Assembly: GCA_024694055.1 (NCBI GenBank)
Contig: JAILKC010000052.1
Coordinates: forward strand, 1-64,000
Direction: 5' to 3'
Length of the DNA stretch: 64,000 nt
Source of the DNA: Lachnospiraceae bacterium
GTDB taxonomy: Bacteria; Bacillota; Clostridia; Lachnospirales; Lachnospiraceae
The notes under the pieces are model-generated. The model worked only from the letters and a program-made list of their open reading frames with translations. It searched no databases and had not been told where the DNA came from. Numbering within the stretch: position 1 is the stretch's first letter; each line of letters starts with the position of its first letter. The position numbers and the translations under genes are program-made. Of this stretch, positions 1 to 9,494 are shown one piece after another.

Positions 1-1
1 A

Positions 2-3000
2 GTAGGTTCATCTTCGAATGCATTCTTCAGACATATTCACGGAAAGGACTTTGTCGTTACAGCCAAGTCTTCATTCGTTGGCGGTATAGTAGGTGACTTT
101 ACAGCCACATGTACTTCGGCAGCCAATGGCGCATACTTTACGGATATCTCTTTAAAGGGTACGCCGACAAGTGTGGATGCCGACGGATATACTCTCGATT
201 CAACCACGGTTATCGGATTTGACAGAAGCTTTGCCAAAGAAGGATCGGCTGCTGCGACATCGTCGTACTGTGGAGGACTGGTAGGACGACTGCAGCCATA
301 CTGGGTAGGACGTAAATCAGTAAGTCCAACCAATGGAAACACTCAGAGAACTGTCAATAGCGTTACATGTAACGGATATACGGATAACAATGTATCCAAT
401 TATGTAGACGGTATAGTTGTAGTAGGTTATTCCAACTATATAGGAGGTCTGTACGGAGCTTCCAACTATCTCTTTGACAGTTACTGCTACAATTCTTACG
501 TTACATCAGTAGCTGATACAAAGGCGATGTATACATATGTAGGAGGAATAGCCGGACAGAACGGATATACATTAAATAACAGCGGAACCAAGAAGACATG
601 GATAGATGTGAACAATCACTCATTTATCGGTCTCTGCGTAGGGTACCATAACGGATCGGCTTCCATTAACTATGATAAAGTAGAAGATTCAAAGATCAAT
701 ATCAGAAAAGTCGGTACTGCCACCATGGATCTGAGAAACATCGGTGGTGTAACGGGATACAGCACATATCCGGTATATTACTGTACAGTGGTCAATACAT
801 CCGTAAAGGCCCCGGAATACAGAAACGTCGGTGGTATAACGGGATATCTTAATAATGCCATGGCTCGCTGCTTCTATTATGCGGAACCTAAAAATGGTGA
901 AGCTTCGCCGGTGCCTGATGATACCAAATATGTGATAGAAGGCAGACAGGACGTAGGCGGCCTGGTAGGTTATCATTATATAAGTGATCTGACATACTGT
1001 TATTCCAATGCCAATGTAGTGGCTAATGAATTCTATGCAGGCGGTCTGGACGGTATGTACAGGAACAATTATACGTCTACTCAGGTAAGTGGAAAGGTCA
1101 ACTATGCATATTCAAGTGCCGGTCTAAAATACAATTACTTTGCAGGTACAGTTAAAGCCAAGAATTATGCAGGAGGATTGATAGGAAGAGTAGGTCTTGC
1201 TGCAAGCGGATATGGTAAGGCAGATAATCAGGCAAGAGGAGGACGAGTAGCTACAGCTACAAGTACCCTGGATAAGACCGGTTCTTCAAATGAGATATCA
1301 TATACGTATGGTAATATGAGCTTTGCCGGCAAGATCGAAGCAACAAACGGTACCAATGCATATGCATATGCCGGAAATGTCAACGGATTTGAGGGCAGAG
1401 CCAATCGTAACGCGGCTAATTTACAGGCGTATACAAAAGATAAGGCAGAGGTATATTCGGCTGACAGGACTATTCTGTGGGAGAATACTACCATAGCTGT
1501 TAATACTTCGAACAGCAGTACTACAAAAAGTGTTACTCTTGCCAATATGAAGAGAGACATTGGCCCTGATTGGGAAAAACCGCCGGTTTGGGCTAAAAAT
1601 AACAGTGCAGAAGCTACCAATAGTAATCTTGTGGCCGGAGAACCTGCCAGATATGTTCCTTATATGGAATATGGCGGAATATATGGAACGAATGAATATG
1701 AGAGTAAGGCAAAATCTTCAGGCGGTTCAACTACACAGCTTAATGTGCGTATTGTATCAGGTTCCGATATGAGCAATCACGGACCGTATCATGCCATAGT
1801 AAGTTTTGCAGCTCAGACTTCCGGCGCATCCGGAAGGACATGGAGAGGTAACCTGGCTCATGTATTGTTCACACCTGACAGTATTACAAAGCCTACCCAG
1901 GCGCCGTATTCGGCCAGCGCAGATTATGTGAATAAGACATTGTTGCCTCATATTCGTATCAATGCCAATAACAATAATAATCTGCAGGATTATTTGACAT
2001 CATATCAGGTTGCAAAGGAAATAAAACTCGTGGTACCTACCAATGTGCTTGGAGCGAGACGTTCTCGCAGAGCGATGGGTGCTGTTCCGGAGATAAAAGC
2101 TCCGAGTGTATATGCTTCTGATGTAGATAAGATAAATGTTGAATTCGGTGAGAGTGCACTGGGTAATGCATATCTGATGCTGTATTACGGAAGCAGTGAT
2201 GAACCTGTAGCCAAGATACTTGTAGATAAGAGAACATATACTTTCAGTTATGATTTTGCCAAGAAGGTACGCATAGACTACGGTTATGCGGATCTTAACA
2301 GATTTGCCGAGGCAATGAATGCTGCGGGTACGGATTATGTGGATGAGGATATTCTGGATAATCCGGGTTATCTGATCTCATATACGCTTGAGGATGTATC
2401 TGAGAATACTGTTACTCCTGCACAGGGTACTGAAGGCGAGTCTGCAGGCGAAGGCACAGAAGCAGAAGGCAATAAGAGCGGACTTGCCAAGGTGGCTGCG
2501 GCAATATCAGGTGCATTGTCTAAGGGAGAGAATGGCGGTACGGCTAATGATGAGAATACTGCTGAAGGTCAGAACTTAAGCGCAGGTGAGGCATCAAATG
2601 TCGGAACAGATGGTTCGCAGGCGGACTCTGCTGCTGCTTCGGGCGAGACAAAGTATAAAGAGGAATTTGTTTACAAGACCAGACAGCTTGCACGCCGTGT
2701 AATGACTTATGACAGCAGATATTACTATATAACAGAGGATGGAGTAGTGACCGGTACGGGAAGCACTGCATCTGAGAGTGATGAGGAGTCAAAGTACGGG
2801 GATGCTTCCGCTGAACTGATATCAGGTGACTTTGTACATATATATAATGGCAAGGGTCTGTTAAGAAGCGGTGATATAGTAGATCTTGCCGGAGGCGGAA
2901 ACGTCGGCAGAGTTGAGAAGACGGCACTGCTTGATGAAGTTACTCCTCTTGAGGATTATACGTACAATAACAAACGTATACAGGTATTCTCCAAGTATTC

Positions 3001-4756
3001 TACGATATACACGGATATGCCGTTTAACAGAGAGATGCAGATCCTTAAGAGCAGCAATGGCAACAGCGATGTACTGGATGCAGAGGTTCCCAATGTCAAG
3101 GATTCGGCAGTACTGTACTTTAAGGATAATGATTATTATCTGACGGTACTTGGTACGGACGGCATCATGATAGATATGTATCAGGGTGATAACCTTAATG
3201 CTCCGGAAGATTTCCGCTCAAGTGGAATCGTCTATATGACGAATAACTTCAATACTACAGCTCCGTTTATTGTGGTTGAGTACCAGAACGGAGGAGTTGT
3301 GGGATATAATTACATGACCGGAGAGTATCTGTTCAATAACTTTAAGAAGAATGAGATGTCATTGCTTGACTATCTGAAGGTATACTTTGATGGAGATAAG
3401 TCACTTTTGGCCGGCGCATCAAATTCATACTCAATGAACAGTAAGGTGGCTGATATAGCAGGTACTCCTGAGAGATTGGCCAAGATGGTTGCCGGAACAA
3501 ATAATGGCAATACTATTAAGGAAAATAATACGGAAGGTGCTGAAACTGCCAAGGATGAGGAATCCGCGAAAGTGGAGGCTGATGAGGATAATACCAAGAA
3601 GGCAGGTAAGGATACTGCACTTCGTGATTCCGAAGTTGTAGGAAATGAGTACGGCAGCACCAATTCCGGTGAAGACGGTGAGACTCACGGCAAGACTGAA
3701 GCCAATGACAAGAGTGGAGCAAAGGAAGGTCAGCCGGGAATGGTATATGGCTTAGGTGGAACTGATGGAAGCGAAGGCCGTGGCAATGGTACCACATCTT
3801 CTTCAAAGACTGAAGGAACCGGAAGCAGCAATACTTCTGAGGATGAAGGACCTATCGGAAGAGGTGAATCATTCGCTTCAGATACCGAGTCAATAAGCGG
3901 CACCAGTACGGCAGCAGGAGCCGGCGGCGGAACCAAGGCCAATATGGCACATGGTAACGGCGAAGGAAATGGTACCAGTGATTCGTATGCATTTGCAGAT
4001 TCTACGAAGGAGAGAAACGCAGGATCTGAACAGATATCTAAGGGTACAGATAGTTCAACTAAGAGTTCGGGGCTTGGCACAGGTGCCGGAAACGGAGATA
4101 ACCCTGCGTCAGGTAATGGAACCGGTTCGGGTGATTTATCAGCTTCAGGAATGGATAGTGCAAATGGCACAGCGCCTGCAAATGGAAAAGCAACCGGTAA
4201 CGGAAGCAAATCTGCTTCATTAAGCAACAGTTCAAAAGACAGTGCTGCGACTGAGACAGAGCTTGAAGAAACTAAAGATACCGAGCTTAAGGATGAAACA
4301 GATATAAATGCTGAGGATAAGGAACTTGCCGGCGAAGATACGACATCCAAGTTGTTAGATAATGATGCTTCTTCAGAATCTGAGCAGAATAAGATGTTCA
4401 TAGAGAAGCACAGTTCTAAGACAGAAGACAGTCTTGACAATAAGGATAATGCAAGCAACAGTGGAGACACGATCAAGAGTGAGAAGAACTTAAAGACGCT
4501 CTACAATCCTGCTACAGGACAATATGAGATCGTGGATATGGATATGTTCCTTAGCGAGCCAGGCTACCAGTCAGAAAACGCTCGTCTGGCTATCAAGGAC
4601 TTCAGCGCAGTCGGTGGATATGCTACGGCAGAGAAGCCTGATGATGATGACGAGAACAGACGCGGTATTGCACTCTACATCCTGGCATCACTTGCAGTGC
4701 TTGCCGGAGTCGGTAGCGGAATATACTACCGCAAAAAACATAAGATGAAGGTATAA
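2..4756 (+). CDS. GLUG-repeat, membrane-anchored surface protein (5' end outside window)
   Basis: The frame is open to the left edge, so the true start lies outside the window; the in-frame GTG at 173 is only an internal codon. About 1,584 codons are visible. From roughly nt 75 to 1200 there are about nine GLUG-type repeats, each built on a G-G-[IL]-x-G core after an aromatic or hydrophobic residue (e.g. YVGGIAGQNG, NVGGITGYL, DVGGLVGY). A region with beta-type character follows (1700-3400). Then comes a long Ser/Gly/Asn/Thr/Glu/Asp-rich low-complexity stalk (about 3480-4500). Near the C-terminus lie one hydrophobic segment (about 4663-4728, IALYILASLAVLAGVGSG) and a basic tail (YYRKKHKMKV). 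GLUG repeats are known from secreted and surface proteins, including IgA-protease-like adhesins. I infer a cell-surface adhesin or matrix protein held by a C-terminal membrane anchor. No catalytic motif was recognised, and there is no LPxTG motif before the membrane segment. Confidence 0.8.
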   Translation, partial: VGSSSNAFFRHIHGKDFVVTAKSSFVGGIVGDFTATCTSAANGAYFTDISLKGTPTSVDADGYTLDSTTVIGFDRSFAKEGSAAATSSYCGGLVGRLQPYWVGRKSVSPTNGNTQRTVNSVTCNGYTDNNVSNYVDGIVVVGYSNYIGGLYGASNYLFDSYCYNSYVTSVADTKAMYTYVGGIAGQNGYTLNNSGTKKTWIDVNNHSFIGLCVGYHNGSASINYDKVEDSKINIRKVGTATMDLRNIGGVTGYSTYPVYYCTVVNTSVKAPEYRNVGGITGYLNNAMARCFYYAEPKNGEASPVPDDTKYVIEGRQDVGGLVGYHYISDLTYCYSNANVVANEFYAGGLDGMYRNNYTSTQVSGKVNYAYSSAGLKYNYFAGTVKAKNYAGGLIGRVGLAASGYGKADNQARGGRVATATSTLDKTGSSNEISYTYGNMSFAGKIEATNGTNAYAYAGNVNGFEGRANRNAANLQAYTKDKAEVYSADRTILWENTTIAVNTSNSSTTKSVTLANMKRDIGPDWEKPPVWAKNNSAEATNSNLVAGEPARYVPYMEYGGIYGTNEYESKAKSSGGSTTQLNVRIVSGSDMSNHGPYHAIVSFAAQTSGASGRTWRGNLAHVLFTPDSITKPTQAPYSASADYVNKTLLPHIRINANNNNNLQDYLTSYQVAKEIKLVVPTNVLGARRSRRAMGAVPEIKAPSVYASDVDKINVEFGESALGNAYLMLYYGSSDEPVAKILVDKRTYTFSYDFAKKVRIDYGYADLNRFAEAMNAAGTDYVDEDILDNPGYLISYTLEDVSENTVTPAQGTEGESAGEGTEAEGNKSGLAKVAAAISGALSKGENGGTANDENTAEGQNLSAGEASNVGTDGSQADSAAASGETKYKEEFVYKTRQLARRVMTYDSRYYYITEDGVVTGTGSTASESDEESKYGDASAELISGDFVHIYNGKGLLRSGDIVDLAGGGNVGRVEKTALLDEVTPLEDYTYNNKRIQVFSKYSTIYTDMPFNREMQILKSSNGNSDVLDAEVPNVKDSAVLYFKDNDYYLTVLGTDGIMIDMYQGDNLNAPEDFRSSGIVYMTNNFNTTAPFIVVEYQNGGVVGYNYMTGEYLFNNFKKNEMSLLDYLKVYFDGDKSLLAGASNSYSMNSKVADIAGTPERLAKMVAGTNNGNTIKENNTEGAETAKDEESAKVEADEDNTKKAGKDTALRDSEVVGNEYGSTNSGEDGETHGKTEANDKSGAKEGQPGMVYGLGGTDGSEGRGNGTTSSSKTEGTGSSNTSEDEGPIGRGESFASDTESISGTSTAAGAGGGTKANMAHGNGEGNGTSDSYAFADSTKERNAGSEQISKGTDSSTKSSGLGTGAGNGDNPASGNGTGSGDLSASGMDSANGTAPANGKATGNGSKSASLSNSSKDSAATETELEETKDTELKDETDINAEDKELAGEDTTSKLLDNDASSESEQNKMFIEKHSSKTEDSLDNKDNASNSGDTIKSEKNLKTLYNPATGQYEIVDMDMFLSEPGYQSENARLAIKDFSAVGGYATAEKPDDDDENRRGIALYILASLAVLAGVGSGIYYRKKHKMKV

Positions 4757-4785
4757 GCCTAAATCCTAATATGAAATGAATTAAG

Positions 4786-4819
4786 AAGGCTGAGGATGAT
4801 CATTCATCCTCAGCCTTTT
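4786..4819 (+). terminator. Rho-independent terminator after the GLUG surface protein
   Basis: A perfect 14-bp stem (4786-4799 with 4804-4817) closes a 4-nt loop and runs into a short T tract (4816-4819). It lies 30 nt after the stop codon, so it ends the surface-protein transcript and separates it from the minus-strand Rpn remnant. Confidence 0.9.
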
Positions 4820-4930
4820 CGTGGCTACACTGTCTGGCAGTCAATTATTCAATGTGGACTGTGATATCACATAGTCCGCCTGACTTCGTCGATTTTATCC
4901 TTGCGGCATTCTGTCTGGCATGTTTGACAT

Positions 4931-5578
4931 CTATAGCATCCCATTCTCACGGAGGGTGTCCTTGACAAAGTCTACAGTCTGGTCTGTTTTTAAAGCAATA
5001 TCATCTATTGACATGCCATCCTCGAATCGAGCCAGAATACGACCTTTCACCAAGCCTTCTGCCAAACCTTCTGCAAGGGCATCATCCCGAATGTTTCGCT
5101 TCAATTTTTTTATGTCGGGATGTGTAAGTAATGATCCAAGTACTTCACTTCTGTGTGATAAAAGAAAATTTCTCAAGATATCCTCCTCTATACATTCTTC
5201 GATAGCGAGTTCTATGGCCTGCTTGTATGACATTTTGTCATGATACCGAGTGATTTTGTCAATAAGAACCGAGTAACCGTTAAGGGTCTTACATTTCTCC
5301 ATGAGGTCTTTGTTATGGCCGGCATTGACATTATATACTCGAACTCTTAGCTCTGCATCAGGTTTGATGCTTTTGTTGGAAAAAGCATCTGAAAGTTTAA
5401 GTTCATATGTATCAGGCACTTTGTCATCTCCATTATAGAATACCACACATTTTGGCGTTGGCAAAGATATCAAAGTCTCTCCGTATAAGGACCTTGAATG
5501 TTTTTGCAGATACTTCTGATACTCCTGTGCCAAATATACTAAGAATCTAAATTGAATTGATAGTAAATTTGTGTACAA
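4931..5578 (-). pseudogene. Truncated Rpn-family (PD-(D/E)XK) nuclease/transposase-like gene
   Basis: The 215-aa frame matches the C-terminal two thirds of the Rpn/PDDEXK_2 family that is abundant in Lachnospiraceae. Visible hallmarks are an R-F-L-V-Y-L-A-Q-E-Y-Q-K-Y-L helix, the segment LPTPKCVVFYNG, the segment VRVYNVNAGHNKDLM, and a helical C-terminal tail with DALAEGLAEGLVKG. Full-length members run to about 300 aa or more and carry the catalytic Asp and Glu/Gln residues upstream of the first helix; that part is missing here. The only start is a TTG at 5578 with no ribosome-binding site, and an in-frame TAA lies two codons upstream. I therefore call it a 5'-truncated remnant, although short expressed C-terminal forms of Rpn genes are known. 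Past its 3' end, 4820-4930 holds no gene, only an imperfect palindrome at 4856-4877. Confidence 0.75.
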
Positions 5579-5589
5579 ATATTAGGTCG

Positions 5590-5642
5590 GATATTCCGGG
5601 AATATCGGGCGTATGCCCCAAGAATCACCACATTAGATGTGG
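5590..5642. repeat. Three consecutive small hairpins beside the Rpn remnant
   Basis: Three inverted repeats stand side by side: an 8-bp stem with a 1-nt centre (5590-5606), a 4-bp GC stem with a 4-nt loop (5607-5618), and a 6-bp stem with a 3-nt loop (5628-5642). They begin 12 bp past the broken 5' end of the Rpn remnant. The position suggests the junction left by the rearrangement that truncated it, or the end of a small palindromic mobile element. No T tract follows, so they do not look like terminators. Confidence 0.5.
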
Positions 5643-5683
5643 CGTATTAAAATTGTGATATGACTATAACATAAGAATTGCTT

Positions 5684-5717
5684 ATACGCAATAGGTGAAG
5701 CTTCACAAAATGCGTAT
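5684..5717. repeat. Nested inverted repeat upstream of the symporter gene
   Basis: A perfect 12-bp palindrome (5695-5706, centred on AAGCTT) sits inside an outer 7-bp inverted repeat (5684-5690 with 5711-5717). It lies about 60 bp upstream of a possible -10 element of the DAACS-type gene. The symmetry would suit a dimeric regulator operator, or a cruciform end of a lost mobile element. The sequence does not decide between these. Confidence 0.45.
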
Positions 5718-5772
5718 CCGCAAATTGTGCATCTTTACACGCCGCTGTGCTCTATGAATTCCGGTGCGATTG

Positions 5773-5781
5773 TGGTATAGT
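5773..5781 (+). promoter_or_regulatory. Possible extended -10 promoter for the symporter gene
   Basis: TGGTATAGT fits the extended -10 pattern TGnTATAAT. No good -35 is seen 17 bp upstream. It would give a leader of about 70 nt before the ATG at 5860. Confidence 0.35.
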
Positions 5782-5859
5782 AACTGATGTAGTTTGGCCG
5801 GAACACATATATGAGATCGTGATTTTGGCCGTATTTCATAAAGGGAGTAAAGGAACAGG

Positions 5860-7542
5860 ATGGGTATCATTAATAGGACGAAGAGCATCAGCATAGATGG
5901 GGATGCATATATTGAAGAAGCAATAGATTTTATAAGGGATTCGCTTAAGCAGGCCGGTCTTAAGAAGACTGAGACGATAAGAGCACAGCTGCTTGCAGAG
6001 GAGACGATAGCAAGCATGGTCGCACATGCCGGCGCAGAAGACAAGCTCCATATCCGTGTAAAGCATCTGCTTGGTGATTATGTTGTATACCTTCATATGA
6101 AGGGAGCAGAATACGATCCCTTTACGGAGGGCGTAGGTGACTCGCTGATCCCGACAGGAGATGATGCATGGGACGCAGATTCCGTAGAGAGTATTCGCTC
6201 AATTTTGCTGAATGCATATGGCGAAGACTTCAAATACAGTCATAAGAACGGTACCAATAAGATAAGGATCATAGCAAGCCGTGCAGAGAAGTCCATGGTT
6301 AAGGCTACGATAGCAGCGATGATTCTGGGCCTTGGATTCGGCCTTCTTGCCAAAGTGGTACTTCCGCAGATCCTTTCCGATGTCATCTGCGGCTATATTT
6401 TGGGACCATTTAAGACGATGTTCATGAGTGCACTTAAGATCGTGATAGCGCCTGTGGTATTCTTTTCCATCGTATCCTGCTTTTCTCAGTTTACCAATAT
6501 TGCGGAACTGGGACGTCTGGGGGCCAAGGTCATGGCGATGTATGTCTTTACCACGATAATCGCTGTCACCAATGGTCTGTTCATAGGTACGGTTTTGCAT
6601 CCGGGCGAGTTTGGATTTGCTCTTACCGGGGCTGTAGAGGCGGCAGAGGTATCCATAGATACGAATGTTGATACATCCATACTTACGACCATTATCAATA
6701 TCGTACCTGATAATTTTGTCAGGCCTTTTGTGGAATCCGATACGCTCCAGCTCATATTCCTTGCGATGTTATGCGGGATAGCGCTTGGCATGATAGGCGA
6801 GTATTCCAAGACTCTTAAGGACCTGTTTGATGCCTGCAATTCACTTTTCCTTACGATCACGACCATGATCGCCAAGCTTATCCCGATAGCAGTATTCTGT
6901 TCGGTATCACTCCTTGTGGTTGATCTTGGCGGTGAGTCACTCATATCAGTATTGAGCGTGGCAGGCGTTTATATGGTTGCGGTAGCGATCATGCTGACCG
7001 CATACGGGATTTTGGTTCTGCTTATGGGTCATCAGAATCCGATCATATTCTTTAAAAAGATATGGGAAGGCATGCTGACAAGTTTTACCCTGTCTTCAAG
7101 TTCGGCTTCCATGCCTACCAACTTAAGAGTGTGCACACAAAAGCTCGGCATATCTCCGAAAGTGGCCAATTTCTCGATACCGCTTGGTGCGACTGTCAAT
7201 ATGGACGGCACCTGCATGTATCTGTCGATCCTTGGATTGTTCCTTGCAAGGGCATATGGCGTTGAGGTCTCAGTTGCATCCATGTTTTCCGTGGCACTTA
7301 CCATTATTTTGCTTTCACTCGGCGCGCCCGGAGTTCCGGGAGCCGGAATGGTCTGCATGGGTGTAGTGCTTAAGGCGCTTAATGTACCGATCGAGGCGAT
7401 AGGACTGATTATAGCGATAGATCCGATCATTGATATGTTCTGTACCATGTCCAATACGACGGGTGATATGACTGCGGCGCTTATTGTGGCCAAGTCTGAG
7501 AAACTGCTTGATACCGAGCGATTTAAGAGTAAGGTTCAGTGA
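5860..7542 (+). CDS. DAACS-family (GltP-like) symporter with N-terminal GHKL-like domain
   Basis: This 560-aa protein has two parts. Residues about 145-560 form a dicarboxylate/amino acid:cation symporter (SDF fold) in the membrane. Visible hallmarks are a serine-rich loop (about 412-423, SSSSASMPTNLR), the NMDGT motif (447-451) and the final substrate-binding helix with DPIIDMFC and SNTTGD. In acidic amino acid transporters the last motif carries Arg (GltPh R397) that holds the side-chain carboxylate. Here that position is Cys528, as in the neutral amino acid exchanger ASCT2, so I infer neutral amino acid transport (Ser/Thr/Ala type). Residues 1-140 are soluble and resemble a degenerate RsbW/GHKL-type ATPase fold (EET in a putative N-box helix); that assignment is weak. 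The start has AGGAA and AAGGGAG upstream. The gene stands alone and ends at a terminator. Confidence 0.85.
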   Translation: MGIINRTKSISIDGDAYIEEAIDFIRDSLKQAGLKKTETIRAQLLAEETIASMVAHAGAEDKLHIRVKHLLGDYVVYLHMKGAEYDPFTEGVGDSLIPTGDDAWDADSVESIRSILLNAYGEDFKYSHKNGTNKIRIIASRAEKSMVKATIAAMILGLGFGLLAKVVLPQILSDVICGYILGPFKTMFMSALKIVIAPVVFFSIVSCFSQFTNIAELGRLGAKVMAMYVFTTIIAVTNGLFIGTVLHPGEFGFALTGAVEAAEVSIDTNVDTSILTTIINIVPDNFVRPFVESDTLQLIFLAMLCGIALGMIGEYSKTLKDLFDACNSLFLTITTMIAKLIPIAVFCSVSLLVVDLGGESLISVLSVAGVYMVAVAIMLTAYGILVLLMGHQNPIIFFKKIWEGMLTSFTLSSSSASMPTNLRVCTQKLGISPKVANFSIPLGATVNMDGTCMYLSILGLFLARAYGVEVSVASMFSVALTIILLSLGAPGVPGAGMVCMGVVLKALNVPIEAIGLIIAIDPIIDMFCTMSNTTGDMTAALIVAKSEKLLDTERFKSKVQ

Positions 7543-7547
7543 TACTT

Positions 7548-7570
7548 AGGCTCCGAATGTGGAGCCTTCT
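7548..7570 (+). terminator. Terminator after the symporter gene
   Basis: A 7-bp stem (7548-7554 with 7561-7567) with a 6-nt loop is followed by a T-rich run interrupted by C. It lies between convergent genes and serves the + strand; the minus-strand side lacks a T tract. Confidence 0.65.
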
Positions 7571-7611
7571 TCTTATTTGTTTGCTGAACGCATCTATTTA
7601 CTGAGCTTTAG

Positions 7612-9261
7612 CTATTTACTGATCTCGGTTGCCCATTCTATGGCATCATCGATATGAGGTCTGAAGTTGGCTTCGCCGACCTTTTCTATGAATCCATCCT
7701 TGCGCATTGTGTTCATGGGCTGTTCATTGACATGCGAGAATACGAGCTGAATATCTCTTTCCTTGCATCTTTCATAGAAGCCTTCCAGAGAATGCATCGC
7801 TGTAGCATCAAGCGCGGGTACTCCTCTCATACGGATGATGATGACCTTGGTCTCATCACGGAAGTTCATGGTATCTATCTGGCCTGAGCTGCCAAAGAAC
7901 ATGGGACCGTAGATCTCATATACTCTTACCTGCGCCGGAATGGGCTTAAGATTCATTCCGTCGGGATCTTCATCGGGATCGTAGTATTTCCAACCTACCA
8001 CTCCCGATTCTTCGCTCATGCGCTTCATGAAGAGAAGTACCGCAAGAAGCATTCCTATCTCTATTGCTATTACAAGATCAAATACCACTGTCAGTGCAAA
8101 TGTAAGTACGAGCACTATGATATCGCTCTTGGGCGCTGTCTTGCACAGGTGTACGAAAGTGCGCCACTGACACATATTGTAGGCCACCATGAAAAGTATC
8201 GCCGCAATGGTCGGCATGGGTATCAGTGCGGCATAAGGCATTAAGATCACAAGCACGAGCACTAAAGTGATCGAATGCGTGATGCCGGCTATGGGAGTAC
8301 GTCCGCCGTTTTTGATGTTGGCAGCGGTACGTGCTATGGCGCCCGTGGCAGGGATTCCGCCGAAAAGAGCGGATCCTATGTTACCGCAACCCTGAGCGAT
8401 AAGCTCCATATTGGAACGATGATGTGAATTGATCATACTGTCAGCAACCACACATGAGAGCAGTGACTCTATGGCTGCAAGTATTGCTATAGTAAAACCG
8501 TCGGGCAGAGCAGCACTTATGGCTGACATCGATATGGCCGGTACATGTATGGATGGAAGTCTGCTGCTTATGGTGTAGAGATCTCCGATCGTATTGACCT
8601 TAATACCGGTCAGTTTTACGATAAGTATCCCGACTATGACCGCGATCAGCGATCCGGGTATCTTCTCGCTTATCTCGGGCCAAACGATCAATATTATCAG
8701 ACTTATCATTCCGACCAAGAATGCATATGGGTTAAATGTAGAGAAATTCTGACCGAAAGCTTTAAGCTTCTCGACAGTCTCTATGGTGACCGTTCCTGCT
8801 TGATAGCTTAAGCCGAAGAAATCCTTAAGCTGACCTATCACTATGGTCACGGCTATACCTGAGGTAAAGCCTGTTGTGATCGTATAAGGAATGAACTTTA
8901 TAAGTCCGCCGAGACGAAGCAGTCCCATGATAACAAGGATAACGCCGGCTATCACGGTGGCAAGTACCATCCCGTCCATGCCATTTTGCGCTATTATTCC
9001 TGCCACGATCGTGGCGAATGCTGCAGTCGGTCCTGCGATCTGTACGCGGCTTCCTCCCAAAAATGAGATGATAAAGCCGGCTATGATCGCGGTGTACAGT
9101 CCCTCCTCCGGGCCGACTCCTGATGCCAGGGCGAGTGCTATCGACAGTGGCAGAGCGATTATCGCAACGATTATACCTGATACGACATCGGTGCCCAACT
9201 GCTTCATACTGTAGTGTTTTAAGGTGCTGAAAAGCATTGGTTTAAGTTTATCTTTATTCAT
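7612..9261 (-). CDS. SulP-family inorganic anion transporter with STAS domain
   Basis: This 549-aa protein has a SulP (SLC26-like) membrane core and a C-terminal cytoplasmic STAS domain (about residues 430-545, starting near PAQVRVYEIYGPMFFGSS). Near the N-terminus are the family hallmarks ALPLSIALALASGVGPEEG and GSRVQIAGPTAAF. About ten or more hydrophobic segments follow. The family moves sulfate, bicarbonate or other anions by proton symport or exchange, and the substrate cannot be told from the sequence. I place the start at the ATG 9261 (MNKDKLKPM); a TTG 12 codons upstream extends the frame but is less likely. The STAS motif VPALDATAMHSLEGF has Asp-Ala-Thr where anti-anti-sigma proteins have Asp-Ser-Ser. 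The gene is monocistronic and convergent with the symporter gene. Confidence 0.9.
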   Translation of the reverse strand: MNKDKLKPMLFSTLKHYSMKQLGTDVVSGIIVAIIALPLSIALALASGVGPEEGLYTAIIAGFIISFLGGSRVQIAGPTAAFATIVAGIIAQNGMDGMVLATVIAGVILVIMGLLRLGGLIKFIPYTITTGFTSGIAVTIVIGQLKDFFGLSYQAGTVTIETVEKLKAFGQNFSTFNPYAFLVGMISLIILIVWPEISEKIPGSLIAVIVGILIVKLTGIKVNTIGDLYTISSRLPSIHVPAISMSAISAALPDGFTIAILAAIESLLSCVVADSMINSHHRSNMELIAQGCGNIGSALFGGIPATGAIARTAANIKNGGRTPIAGITHSITLVLVLVILMPYAALIPMPTIAAILFMVAYNMCQWRTFVHLCKTAPKSDIIVLVLTFALTVVFDLVIAIEIGMLLAVLLFMKRMSEESGVVGWKYYDPDEDPDGMNLKPIPAQVRVYEIYGPMFFGSSGQIDTMNFRDETKVIIIRMRGVPALDATAMHSLEGFYERCKERDIQLVFSHVNEQPMNTMRKDGFIEKVGEANFRPHIDDAIEWATEISK

Positions 9262-9494
9262 AACCCCAATAATATACCCATCCAAAGTGGTTGACAATGA
9301 ACAAAATGCTTATTTTGGGGTAATTCAGACACAGATTATTTATCACAATTTACCGCAACTATGATAAGGGCGACCGCAAGAAATTGAATGGGAAAACTAA
9401 AAAAGTAATGTTATAGTACACTTATACTAGGAAAATAAGTATTGGGTTATAGTTTTTATGAAACTTGCACAAATGATCCAAGAAGGAGGATACC

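Noticed and set aside
3730-4476. A 248-codon minus-strand frame rich in Ser, Leu, Pro and Val
   Set aside because: It is the complement of the low-complexity stalk of the GLUG protein; repeated Gly/Ser/Asn/Glu codons keep the opposite frame open.
9291-9316. TTGACA and TATTTT as promoter of the ABC transporter operon
   Set aside because: Spacing is only 14 bp, and the start would lie about 170 bp upstream of the first gene without support.
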